Shown here one piece after another: positions 26,301-30,792 of a stretch of DNA of 64,000 nt. Source of the stretch: Strongylocentrotus droebachiensis (taxonomy: Eukaryota > Echinodermata > Echinoidea > Camarodonta > Strongylocentrotidae); the NCBI GenBank assembly GCA_035222895.1, contig JAVYIG010001037.1, positions 333,813 through 397,812 of the forward strand, given 5' to 3'. The position numbers were made by a program, and so were the translations under genes. The notes below the pieces were generated by a model. That model was not told where the DNA came from and did no database searches. It saw nothing but the letters and a program-made list of their open reading frames with translations. Positions within the stretch are counted from its first letter, which is position 1; each line of letters begins with the position of its first letter.

Positions 26301-29212
26301 ATTAGTGCTTGTCCTACTACTATTACCTTTACCATCGCCAGTGCCTTACTGATGCCATGTGCATGAACCATTTTCATTATATTTGCTATTGCATTTACCA
26401 TTATAAATGCTGTTATCTTTTTCACTGTTGCCATTGCAGTTACTTTTGTTTCTGTTGTTTACCATTTTCATTAATTTTGCCCCTAATGTTATGATTAATT
26501 ATCTTATCTATTGCTGGTACTATTATTAAAGGGGAAGTCCACCCAGATATTATCTTGGTTTTCATAAAAGCAGCAATATGAGAGAAACGGGTCAGTGAAA
26601 GTGAGAGCAAAAAACAATTAAAAATAAGATTTTTTTTTTGAAGGTGCCATCAATCAAACACAAAAAGGCAACTCCGTGACGTATCTTCTCCAATTTGTTC
26701 TGCACAGAAAATTTCATAAACAACATAATATCAGGGTAGACTTCTCCTTTAATGCAAAGAGAATTATCAATTAGTATGATTATCATTGCCTTTGCCATCA
26801 CCATTACTTTGAATATTGCTTTAACAATAATAACCTTGCATCTTATCACTTCCATTTACCGCTGCCAAAACCATTCTTTTGCTACTGATTTTTTTACTAT
26901 ACCCATTGCTTTTTACCATTCCAGTTGTAGTTGTATTCTACCTTTGCAACGACCATTAACAGTTCTCATATTCACTCCCATTTTTTGTTTACAATTATTA
27001 TTGCCATTACAGTTCACATTAGTAAGGCTTGACATTAGCGGGTGCCCAGAGCATATGATTTAGTACCAGGCAACTGGTACCCAAACAAAAATAATGTAAG
27101 AGAGTTGGTTGCCCTGCTTTGGTTGCCTGACAAGGGTATAAACCAAACTTGAGAATGGCACGTTTGTAATATCATGGACCTATTACGGATGGACATTCGA
27201 CGTGATTCTTTCTTTGATCCAATGATAGTCACCGCCTTCTGATCATGTGCATCTTAATGAGAACATTCAGCTGTTTAAACAATAACGACTGCGTAAGCAT
27301 TTTCGGTCATTGACAATGGAGCAGTTTCCCTCTCTTGGGTTTTGTTTGGATGGTGTGCTCTGTAAGAGTGTGTCTTAAATAAAAACATCCCCAATGGGGC
27401 GCAGCAAAGTTGAAAAGCAGACGAGTTTGGTGATATGAAATGTATTATTACTGATTTGCACAATTTCGCACACACCCATGACCTTATAAAACAATTAGAA
27501 GGCCATGATCTTTATAAGCCCTGTGCGCTGTAACTGTGGAATATTATGAGGAAATAGGGGGAAACAGGATTTTTAATCACAACCAATCCAAATATAACCT
27601 ATATCTGGTAAATATCAAAATGTTTTTCAAAATAAAATACAGTACACGGATTAACAATTTTCGATTATACGCCAGAACTGCACATGGATTTTCCATGATT
27701 TAGGCGAGTTATTATCTTCTGCGCATGTAGATTAACATGTGTAAAATCACTCTCTTGATTCTGTCCCGGCTTTTTGGTGGTGACCATCATGAGATCAAAG
27801 TGAAGAAACATGTACGGAATATTATTGAGACGACATTGACGGAGACAATCACAATGAATTTGTAAAGAAAACGAATGTCCATCCGTAATAGGTCCATGGT
27901 AATATTGAGTGTAGTTTTATCACATCAAACAGGAAGAGGCTGGGACTGATTTGTGTGTGGCCATACACAGTGTGAGGAAATTTAGACATTGTTGCATACC
28001 TGCATTCACTCTGTCTGCGTGCTAGTGACTGGGATGTGTTTTGAATGTGTTACTTCGTTAAGAGTGCTTTTCACTGTAGCGAATGAAGTTGATGGTAAAT
28101 AGGTTCCACAAGCACACAAATAAATCAAGTCTGTTTCAAGCAGTTCAACTACCATTGTCATTTCCCCGGGCCTTTTACTATTGGCATTACATCTACATTC
28201 ATGTTCTTTTCTTTGTTCATACCGTTGTCATTGCTGTTACATTGCCAGTAGCTTCAATAGTTGCTGTGATGACCTTTGCTGTTACTTGTAAAATTACTAT
28301 TTATTGCTGTTATCTTGGCCACAGGCATTACCTCTACCAGTTCCTTGGCCATTATTTATTCTGCATTGTAAATTGATATTGCAAGTACAGAGAAACAGAA
28401 CCCATGATTTAAACCTTTACCTTTACCTTTTGCCTTATCGACGTTGTTGCAGTTTACCTTGATGTTATTTATGCTTGCTATGTTCGTGCTTTTTACTATT
28501 GACCACACCATGACCATTTAAATGGAGCCCCCATGATCTTGGCTCTCTATCTTTTGAGCTCTGACACCTAATTGTGCCCACACGATGCTGCAGTGATAAT
28601 GTTATCCTCCTGAAGACAAAAAAAAAATCATCCTTCTAGATTTCACAAGATATTCCAACCATACAGAGGAAAATATTTATTTTCCTGATTAGGATGTTTT
28701 GTCGTAAGCCCAATGTTCAGATGAATATTAACTTTGAAAGGTTTGGACATCCCCTTGTAAGAACATACAGATTGTATTAAACCCATGTCAATGTATCTTT
28801 GAAAAACTTGCATCTGTAGGGAATCATTCCAATATTGATCCATTTTTGTCCTCTCTGAAAAATTTGCATTTGTAGGGAATCATTCCAATATTGATCCAGT
28901 TTCATTCTCTGAAAACCTTACATTGATGGGGAATCATTCCAATATATATCAAATTTTGTCTCTCTCTCTAAAACACTTGCACTTTCATTTGTAGGGAATC
29001 ATTCCAATACTGATCCATCTTTCTCCTCTTGTTGATAGGGTATCTTCGTGACCAAGGTGCAACCAGACGGTCCTGCAGACCATTGCCTGCTCCCTGGAGA
29101 CAAGATTCTTACCGTCAACAACCAGGACTTTGTGGACATTGATCATGAGCAGGCTGTCCAGGTGCTCAAGAACAGTAACCCAGTCTCAATGGTGGTCAGC
29201 AGAGAAACATGA
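1..29212 (+). CDS. ERBIN/LRRC7-like: LAP-family LRR and PDZ scaffold protein, ERBIN/LRRC7-like (19 exons, 5' end outside window)
   Basis: Spliced from 19 exons with GT-AG borders and matching phases, giving about 1,856 residues. Visible residues 1-351 are consecutive 23-residue leucine-rich repeats. Residues 352-420 are the LAP-specific domain, with [14 protein letters not shown] and an [15 protein letters not shown] stretch matching ERBIN. Residues 421-1768 are low-complexity and basic or acidic, with local similarity to ERBIN at SHSLNSL and at [15 protein letters not shown]. Residues 1769-1856 are one PDZ domain with a GFSITGG carboxylate-binding loop. LAP proteins with one PDZ (LET-413, ERBIN, densin) organise epithelial or synaptic membrane complexes at the cytoplasmic face. 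It is longer than human ERBIN (about 1,400 residues) because of the large disordered exon. A single PDZ rules out Scribble, which has four. Whether it is closer to ERBIN or LRRC7 cannot be decided by eye. The terminal exon is followed by tandem copies of its own 3' half. Confidence 0.93.
950..1098 (+). repeat. LINE 3'-end-like fragment with short internal tandem duplication
   Basis: TTTGTTACATTACATTGTAA is repeated about 60 bp apart and the segment ends AATAAATACAATACAATACA, the short tandem tail typical of LINE 3' ends. 38-949 is otherwise AT-rich intron with nothing recognised. Confidence 0.5.
1421..1538 (+). CDS. LAP gene, LRR exon
   Basis: Acceptor CAATGCAG, donor GGTGAGTG, phase 0 to 1. 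It encodes LRR units with [11 protein letters not shown] and [10 protein letters not shown]. Confidence 0.93.
1853..2216 (-). repeat. tRNA-derived SINE (Ser/Leu-like head, ATT tail)
   Basis: On the minus strand the head GTCGTGGTCGAGTGGATATG (A box) and GGTTCAAGTCCCGCC (B box) is followed by a body with AAATGGGTACC and GCGCTATATAA-like words, ending in TAT/ATT repeats. Confidence 0.8.
2670..2879 (-). other. Short basic ORF of unknown origin inside LAP intron 2
   Basis: A 69-codon frame (start [19 protein letters not shown] two codons in, then [19 protein letters not shown]) is followed on its 5' side by a CpG-dense, palindrome-rich stretch (2880-3250). It could be the first exon of a decayed transposon or an antisense gene. 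I do not recognise it, and no second exon is evident. Confidence 0.25.
2880..3252. other. CpG-dense, palindrome-rich block
   Basis: It contains many self-complementary words in a few hundred bases: TAACGCGCGCGTTA, GCTAGCTAGC, TGCATGCATGCA, GGTACCCCGGGGTAC twice. CpG is far denser than in surrounding intron. Related GGTACCCTGGGGTACC occurs at about 2449. Confidence 0.6.
3513..3733 (+). repeat. tRNA-derived SINE, second family
   Basis: The head GTGTTGGCTCAGTCAGTAGA (A box) and GTGGGTTCTAACCCCGG (B box) is followed by a body with AGACGTTAAAAGACAGGAGT and CAATTGGGCAAAAAGAATTT. A minus-strand copy lies at 39479-39712. The 3' part does not fold as a tRNA acceptor stem. Confidence 0.82.
3790..3868 (+). 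CDS. LAP gene, LRR exon
   Basis: Acceptor TTTGCAG, donor GTAAGT, phase 1 to 2. It encodes [14 protein letters not shown] and [10 protein letters not shown], the repeat aligned with ERBIN EASVNPISK. Confidence 0.92.
3888..4278 (+). repeat. About 192-bp tandem duplication in LAP intron
   Basis: ACCACTTTCAATCTTCTAGA and CTGTTCCACTGGGTTCCGTA occur in both halves (3929 and 4120), as does GTGATTCTGGTTTTATGC at the ends. It is non-coding. Confidence 0.85.
4698..4851 (-). repeat. Truncated SINE of the ATT-tail family
   Basis: Body only: ATAATAATAATATGCATTTC, GCGCCGC, then TGCCAGGTACCCATTTACCT. The tRNA head is missing. Confidence 0.7.
4865..5011 (+). CDS. LAP gene, LRR exon
   Basis: Acceptor TTTTTCAG, donor GTAAGG, phase 2 to 2. 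It encodes [18 protein letters not shown] and [17 protein letters not shown], strongly ERBIN-like. Confidence 0.95.
5047..5960 (+). repeat. GAT/GGT trinucleotide tract split by a TA-flanked transposon
   Basis: 5047-5217 and 5689-5960 are GAT and GGT runs. Open frames here are poly-Asp/Gly or poly-Met/Val artefacts of the repeat. The two tracts are separated only by the 5220-5688 element. Confidence 0.9.
5220..5688. mobile_element. Tc1/mariner-pogo-type MITE, TA flanked
   Basis: The left end TACAGTCGAACCTGTCT is inverted at the right as AGACGGGTTTGACTGTA. The CAGT termini and TA duplication fit the Tc1/mariner/pogo superfamily. No transposase is visible in the 469 bp. Confidence 0.78.
6123..6186 (+). 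CDS. LAP gene, LRR exon
   Basis: Acceptor ATGTTTAG, donor GTAAGC, phase 2 to 0. It encodes [18 protein letters not shown] followed by REI. Confidence 0.92.
6717..6791 (+). CDS. LAP gene, LRR exon
   Basis: Acceptor TTTTCTAG, donor GTAAAA, exactly 25 codons. It encodes [20 protein letters not shown], then TQLPK. Confidence 0.92.
7351..9556. mobile_element. 2.2-kb TIR element built of GCAGGCTAA and CAATTGG repeats
   Basis: It begins CCCTTACCGAAAATGCAGGC and ends GCCTGCCTTTTCGGTAAGGG, an inverted pair. The outer thirds repeat AGCCTGC / GCAGGTTAA words. The centre (7930-8710) is a palindromic array of CCAATTGGTCCAATTGAAAC. No transposase frame was seen. Target duplication is unclear. Confidence 0.75.
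9742..9886 (+). CDS. LAP gene, LRR exon
   Basis: Acceptor TCTGCAG, donor GTAAGA, phase 0 to 1. It encodes two repeats ([15 protein letters not shown] and [15 protein letters not shown]). The acceptor lies 185 bp after the terminal inverted repeat of a 2.2-kb element. Confidence 0.94.
9911..10428 (+). repeat. ATT-tail SINE interrupted by a CCWGG MITE
   Basis: The SINE body GGCAAGACATTAATCTGCAC to CTCCACC resumes at 10263 as TGTTAAATGGGTACC and ends in a TTA repeat. The gap is exactly the 9947-10263 MITE. Confidence 0.85.
9947..10263. mobile_element. GTTTCACAAAG MITE (type A) inside a SINE
   Basis: Left CCTGGGAGGTGTTTCACAAA, right TTTGTGAAACACCCCCCAGG. The interior carries an inverted pair (AAGTTGGACTTAAAAA and AAGTCCAACTT). 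Flanked by CCTGG and CCAGG where intact SINEs have a single CCAGG. Confidence 0.85.
10741..11059. mobile_element. GTTTCACAAAG MITE (type A)
   Basis: ACAAAGATCCTAAGTCGAGC at left and TTTGTGAAACACCCCCCTGG at right, with the same interior as the 9947 copy. The left end is damaged by a T run. Confidence 0.8.
11200..11391 (+). repeat. GA microsatellite with about 105-bp tandem duplication
   Basis: Two GA tracts are each followed by GGGGAAAGGTTACTAGTCAC and GGAGCAAAGGATT. The second runs into the MITE end at 11392. Confidence 0.85.
11392..11424 (+). mobile_element. MITE terminus serving as splice acceptor
   Basis: TTCAACTTAGGATCTTTGTC and AAACACCCCCCCAG equal the right end of type A MITEs; the AG is the acceptor of LAP exon 11425. 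The rest of the element is missing, replaced by the GA tract. Confidence 0.75.
11425..11627 (+). CDS. LAP gene, LRR exon with transposon-derived acceptor tract
   Basis: Donor GTAAGG, phase 1 to 0. It encodes [30 protein letters not shown] and [15 protein letters not shown]. The 30 bases before the exon (GGATCTTTGTCAAACAC then CCCCCCCAG) are the end of a GTTTCAC-type MITE seen elsewhere in the window, so the pyrimidine tract and AG look element-derived. Confidence 0.94.
11700..11893 (+). repeat. SINE-like element with CA-repeat tail
   Basis: GGCGTGCGCCTGTAATCCAG and the B-box-like CAGGTTCGAAACTGAG are followed by a body ending in a CA run. The family was not seen elsewhere in the window. Confidence 0.5.
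11924..12327. mobile_element. PIF/Harbinger-like MITE with TTA duplication
   Basis: The left end GGTGGTGTCACAC pairs with the right end GGTGTGACACCGCC. TTA lies on both sides (11921-11923 and 12328-12330), as expected for the TWA target of PIF/Harbinger elements. Confidence 0.75.
12492..12677 (+). CDS. LAP gene, last LRR exon
   Basis: Acceptor TTGCACAG, donor GTGGGC, 62 codons. It encodes [27 protein letters not shown] and ALWLSENQ, the canonical end of the LAP repeat block. Confidence 0.95.
12733..12925. mobile_element. Palindromic MITE, AAGTGCCTCGTTAC family
   Basis: It shares AAGTGCCTCGTTACAAATTA and AATTGTATTTTAATAGTCAG with the complete copy at 57565-57782. The right terminus is degraded. 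Confidence 0.65.
13336..13438 (+). CDS. LAP gene, LAP-specific domain exon 1
   Basis: Acceptor ATCCAG, donor GTCAGA, phase 0 to 1. It encodes [13 protein letters not shown] and [14 protein letters not shown], matching the ERBIN LAPSD. Confidence 0.93.
13471..13664 (+). repeat. 98-bp perfect tandem duplication in LAP intron
   Basis: AATTTTCAAATGTTTAACTC through TTGTTTTGGAGATAATCT appears twice back to back with no evident differences. It is recent and non-coding. Confidence 0.92.
14045..14222. repeat. Long imperfect inverted repeat
   Basis: ATATTGTATGGCTTTG and ACAAGAATATATTGCTC are mirrored by GAGCAATATATTCTTGT and CAAAGCCATCCAATAT. It could fold as a hairpin and is possibly a MITE. Confidence 0.65.
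14247..14695. mobile_element. TA-flanked element carrying a LINE RT fragment (copy 1)
   Basis: Ends CCGTAATTAACGGTGTAT and CGTTAATTACGG are flanked by TA. The interior 14380-14630 (+) contains the words [13 protein letters not shown] and, in another frame, the RT motif behind [12 protein letters not shown]. The LINE piece is frame-broken. Confidence 0.8.
14728..14831 (+). CDS. LAP gene, LAP-specific domain exon 2
   Basis: Acceptor GTGTAG, donor GTACGA, phase 1 to 0. It encodes [20 protein letters not shown] followed by an acidic tail. ERBIN has ISDNESFNPSLWEEQRKQR here. Confidence 0.92.
15050..15300 (+). repeat. LINE 3' end with ATCTTGA tail
   Basis: GGACAATAAAATCTTGAATC followed by repeats of AAATCTTGAATCTTGA is a LINE-type tandem tail. 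An inverted pair GCTGAAAGCC / GGCTTTCAGC at 15109-15181 lies upstream. Confidence 0.6.
15360..15800 (-). repeat. SINE-related segment (ATT-tail family body plus shared 3' part)
   Basis: CACTACTTGTAGCTACTTGC and AGAAAACAATGC are shared with 44463-44640. GGTACCCATTTAACACCTGG and CAAAGGACATTAGCGCCGC link it to the ATT-tail SINE. Confidence 0.65.
15955..16136 (-). repeat. tRNA-derived SINE, third family (reverse)
   Basis: TTACGAGACCACTGCTCTAC and GCTGAGCCATTGCGTCAC are a reverse tRNA head. The body AAGTAAGCAACCAGGGGACC matches 46661-46870 and 54318-54518 and lies just before LAP exon 16216. Confidence 0.7.
16216..16401 (+). CDS. LAP gene, linker exon after LAPSD
   Basis: Acceptor TTACAG, donor GTATGT, 62 codons. 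It is basic and Pro-rich with TTPYPKE, comparable to YPTPYPDE after the ERBIN LAPSD. Confidence 0.85.
17118..17619. mobile_element. TTAA-flanked element with one copy of a 75-bp unit
   Basis: Begins TTAAAGGGACTTTGTTCAG and ends GAGTCACTTTAA. The interior (ATGCTAAGGTAGTGACTTCA, GATAATCTGAAAGTTTGAGT) is collinear with 55757-56898, which carries about nine copies of the same unit. Confidence 0.78.
17617..18086 (+). mobile_element. Element flanked by a 45-bp direct repeat
   Basis: AAAGCCAATCCATACATGGG through TTGAATTAAAG occurs at 17617 and 18042. Between them lies a copy of the 34410-34797 MITE starting TAAAGACCAGTTATGG. The direct repeats are longer than a target duplication and suggest a prior tandem duplication. 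Confidence 0.6.
18116..18247 (+). CDS. LAP gene, basic linker exon
   Basis: Acceptor GAAGCAG, donor GTGAGG, 44 codons. It is Arg-rich ([19 protein letters not shown]). It is supported by phase and splice sites only. Confidence 0.75.
18995..19093 (+). CDS. LAP gene, charged linker exon
   Basis: Acceptor CTTGCAG, donor GTATGA, 33 codons. It encodes [20 protein letters not shown] and continues to FFKK. It is supported by phase and splice sites. Confidence 0.78.
19346..22405 (+). CDS. LAP gene, giant disordered exon (1,020 codons)
   Basis: Acceptor TTTCCAG, donor GTACAC, phase 0 at both ends, open throughout. Composition is rich in Ser, Arg, Asp, Gln, Pro and His with no globular signature. Three SGY(G/S)TD motifs lie at about 19829-20058. 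A 24-residue unit (core [18 protein letters not shown]) repeats three times at 20090-20305. [15 protein letters not shown] and SHSLNSL lie at about 21320-21400. The end, [16 protein letters not shown], resembles RDWREQVLRHIEAKKLEK of ERBIN. It is probably an adaptor region with short linear motifs. Confidence 0.9.
20090..20305 (+). repeat. 72-bp in-frame tandem repeat (x3) in LAP coding exon
   Basis: Three 72-bp units at 20090, 20162 and 20234 encode 24 residues each (core [17 protein letters not shown]). The nucleotide units are nearly identical, so the expansion is recent. Copy number may vary between alleles. Confidence 0.9.
22695..23228. mobile_element. TA-flanked element carrying a LINE RT fragment (copy 2)
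   Basis: Ends CCGTATTTGCCGGCGATAAG and CGCCGGCAAATACGG are flanked by TA. The minus-strand interior reads [19 protein letters not shown] with the [10 protein letters not shown] motif in another frame. The TIR is diverged from copies 1 and 3 but the interior is the same. Confidence 0.8.
23258..23449 (+). repeat. 38-bp tandem repeat (5 copies)
   Basis: GTTGTTCATAAAAGATGTCC followed by AAGTTACAAGGCAGTAGG repeats five times with almost no variation. It adjoins the 22695-23228 element. Confidence 0.93.
23744..24173. mobile_element. hAT-like MITE with 6-bp duplication
   Basis: CAGAGATGCCAAC at left and GTTGGCATCTCTG at right, with CATGTG directly outside both ends. The termini resemble those of hAT elements. 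The interior is T-rich with no transposase. Confidence 0.8.
24272..24665 (+). CDS. LAP gene, His/Pro-rich exon
   Basis: Acceptor AATGCAG, donor GTATGT, phase 0 to 1. It encodes histidine and proline runs ([12 protein letters not shown] and a six-His run) and [10 protein letters not shown], a possible WW-domain ligand. It joins the large exon in frame. Confidence 0.85.
24958..25130 (+). CDS. LAP gene, Ser/Pro-rich linker exon before PDZ
   Basis: Acceptor TTGACAG, donor GTAAGT, phase 1 to 0. It encodes a Gly/Ser/Pro linker with [11 protein letters not shown]. Confidence 0.85.
25195..25481. mobile_element. GTTTCACAAAG MITE (type B)
   Basis: GGTGTTTCACAAAAACTAAG with ATCAACTTTAAGT at left, TTAATCTTAGTCTTTGTGAA at right. 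A type B copy is also at 50687-50982. Confidence 0.83.
25777..26082. mobile_element. GTTTCATAAAGC MITE (type C)
   Basis: CCTGGAGGTGTTTCATAAAG and CTGTTCGTAAAGTTACGC are inverted at the right as GCGTAACTTTACAAAAAGC and TTTATGAAACACCCCCAG. Confidence 0.83.
26175..26267 (+). CDS. LAP gene, PDZ exon 1
   Basis: Acceptor TTGTCAG, donor GTATGT, 31 codons. It encodes the PDZ start with the GLGFSITGG binding loop and GNPFHPEDM, matching ERBIN GFSISGG and GNPFRPDD. Confidence 0.95.
26300..27020 (+). repeat. Degenerate CCATT / GCTATT-rich tract with an embedded MITE
   Basis: Words such as TTTACCATT, TGCCATTGCAGTTAC and ATTGCTTTAAC recur irregularly on both sides of 26526-26752, and again at 28140-28520. 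It looks like a decayed short tandem repeat; no coding is evident. Confidence 0.5.
26526..26752. mobile_element. TTAA-flanked MITE
   Basis: TTAAAGGGGAAGTCCACCC at left and GGGTAGACTTCTCCTTTAA at right. The TTAA duplication fits Kolobok or piggyBac. Confidence 0.85.
27173..27898. mobile_element. 726-bp TIR element with 7-bp duplication
   Basis: CATGGACCTATTACGGATGG plus ACATTCG at the left is inverted perfectly at the right (27 bp). GTAATAT flanks both sides (27166-27172 and 27899-27905). No transposase frame is seen. Confidence 0.85.
28805..29037 (+). repeat. About 60-bp degenerate tandem repeat running into the PDZ-exon acceptor
   Basis: The core GTAGGGAATCATTCCAATAT, then TGATCC and a pyrimidine-rich stretch, recurs about four times. 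Several units contain TTTGTAGGG-like acceptor sequence. The last unit's pyrimidine stretch leads into the real acceptor at 29038. Confidence 0.8.
29039..29212 (+). CDS. LAP gene, terminal PDZ exon with stop
   Basis: Acceptor GTTGATAG, 57 codons and TGA. It encodes [42 protein letters not shown] and a final strand [14 protein letters not shown] has GIFVTRVQPEGPAS at the same place. The bases from 29118 onward are the first unit of a 120-bp tandem array, so the stop belongs to a repeated unit. Confidence 0.93.
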   Translation, partial: GIFVTKVQPDGPADHCLLPGDKILTVNNQDFVDIDHEQAVQVLKNSNPVSMVVSRET

Positions 29213-30041
29213 GGAGCTTTGTCCAGCCTTAATTTCAACAACCAGGACTTTGTGGACATTGATCATGAGCAGGCTGTCCAGGTGCTCAAGAACAGTAACC
29301 CAGTCTCAATGGTGGTCAGCAGAGAAACATGAGGAGCTTTGTCCAGCCTTAATTTCAACAACCATGACTTTGTGGACATTGATCATGAGCAGGCTGTCCA
29401 GGTGCTCAAGAACAGTAACCCAGTTTCAATGGTAGTCAGCAGAGAAACATGCGAAGCTTTGTCCAGCCTTAATTTCAAGAACCAGGACTTTGTGGACATC
29501 GATCATGAGCAGGCTGTCCAGGTGCTCAAGAAGAGTAACCCAGTTTCATTGGTGGTCAGCAGAGAAACATGAGGAGCTTTGTCCAGCCTTAATTTCAACA
29601 ACCAGGACTTTGTGGACATTGATCATGAGCAGGCTGTCCAGGTGCTCAAGAACAGTAACCCAGTCTCAATGGTGGTCAGCAGAGAAACATGAGGAGCTTT
29701 GTCCAGCCTTAATTTCAACAACCAGGACTTTGTGGACATTGATCATGAGCAGGCTGTCCAGGTGCTCAAGAACAGTAACCCAGTCTCAATGGTGGTCAGC
29801 AGAGAAACATGCGAAGCTTTGTCCAGCCTTAATTTCAAGAACCAGGACTTTGTGGACATCGATCATGAGCAGGCTGTCCAGGTGCTCAAGAAGAGTAACC
29901 CAGTTTCATTGGTGGTCAGCAGAGAAACATGCGAAGCTTTGTCCAGCCTTAATTTCAAGAACCAGGACTTTGTGGACATCGATGATGAACAGGCAATCTT
30001 TGTCCTCAAGAACAGTAACCCAGTATTTGTGATCACCAGGG
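29118..30041 (+). repeat. 120-bp tandem array of the PDZ-exon 3' half (7 full units and 1 partial)
   Basis: Unit starts are 29118, 29238, 29358, 29478, 29598, 29718, 29838 and 29958. Each is 40 codons in the PDZ frame (core [18 protein letters not shown]). Units 1, 2, 4 and 5 end in TGA; units 3, 6 and 7 read TGC and stay open. Units 3-4 and 6-7 share variants (GTTTCA, ATCGAT, AAGAGT), implying a later 360-bp block duplication. Unit 8 is diverged ([21 protein letters not shown]) and may preserve the ancestral exon end. Confidence 0.95.
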
Positions 30042-30190
30042 AGGCGTTTCACAAAACTTGTCATCAGTGAAAAAATGACAGTTTTTGTTATAAGCTACTG
30101 AAATCCTTGCTTCTGATTGGTTATCAGCAGATTTGTCAATGATTTTTATCATTTGTCATTGAAAAAAGGCTTTGTGAAACGGGTCCCAGG
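30036..30190. mobile_element. GTTTCACAAA MITE (type D) ending the PDZ-exon array
   Basis: CCAGGGAGGCGTTTCACAAA at left and TTTGTGAAACGGGTCCCAGG at right, with interior TTTGTCATTGAAAAAAGG. It interrupts the diverged eighth unit of the 120-bp array. Confidence 0.83.
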
Positions 30191-30218
30191 AGACCAACTG
30201 CTGTCTGCTTCCGTAGAA

Positions 30219-30330
30219 GCAGGAAGTGTTAACCAGGACTATGTTGACATCGTTCATGAACAGGTAGTCCAGGTCCTTAAGACCAGTACCAATGTTCATC
30301 AGCAGATTACCATAAGAAGATTGTATTAGT
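30219..30330 (+). pseudogene. Decayed copy of PDZ-exon 3' half
   Basis: The segment resembling NQDYVDIVHEQVVQVLKTS aligns with [19 protein letters not shown] of the terminal exon. It is much more diverged than the 120-bp array, so it is an older duplicate. Confidence 0.8.
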
Positions 30331-30605
30331 GACCAAGATACAAGTAGACTTTCCTTCTGACCATTGCTTGCTTCCTGGCGACAAGATTCTCCATGTGAAC
30401 AACCTGGGACCTGTGTCACAAAGCCTTTTTTCAATGACAAATCTGCTGATAACCAATCAGAAGCATGGATTTCAGTAGCTAAATAACAAAAAGTGTCATT
30501 TGTCACTGATGACAAGTTTTGTGAAATGGGGCCCAGGACTTTGTCGACATTGATCATGAGCAGGCCATCCAGGTCCTCATCAGTACAGAAACATGAGAGG
30601 ATTGT
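30325..30605 (+). pseudogene. Decayed near-complete copy of the terminal PDZ exon, split by a MITE
   Basis: Bases 30330-30402 align with the exon from [21 protein letters not shown] to NN. The match resumes at 30533 with CCAGGACTTTGTCGACATTG and runs to ACATGAGAGG. A CCWGG-targeting MITE (30403-30537) sits exactly between, so the copy shows both the duplication and the empty target site. Confidence 0.85.
30403..30537. mobile_element. GTTTCACAAA MITE (type D) in decayed PDZ exon
   Basis: CCTGGGACCTGTGTCACAAA to TTGTGAAATGGGGCCCAGG. The uninterrupted exon reads AACAACCAGGACTTTG, defining the empty site. Confidence 0.87.
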
Positions 30606-30734
30606 CCAGCCCTAGTAGGGAGAGGGTCACTCCGAAGGAATTCTCGTTATGTGTACGACCTCCAGATGAGTTGCTGATATCCTTCAAGAGGCTTTGATAC
30701 ACTTCCAATTCATTATCCTCATAGACCAACACAT

Positions 30735-30792
30735 CAGCACAGGTGCTGAAGAATACTAACCCAGTTTCTATGGTGATTAATAGAGAGAACAT
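30735..30792 (+). pseudogene. Third decayed PDZ-exon fragment
   Basis: CAGGTGCTGAAGAATACTAA and the following bases translate as QVLKNTNPVSMVINRE, aligning with [16 protein letters not shown] of the functional exon. Confidence 0.75.

Noticed and set aside
29130-30032. Separate protein reading [18 protein letters not shown] repeats
   Set aside because: It is the wrong frame of the 120-bp PDZ-exon array; the PDZ frame is the meaningful one.
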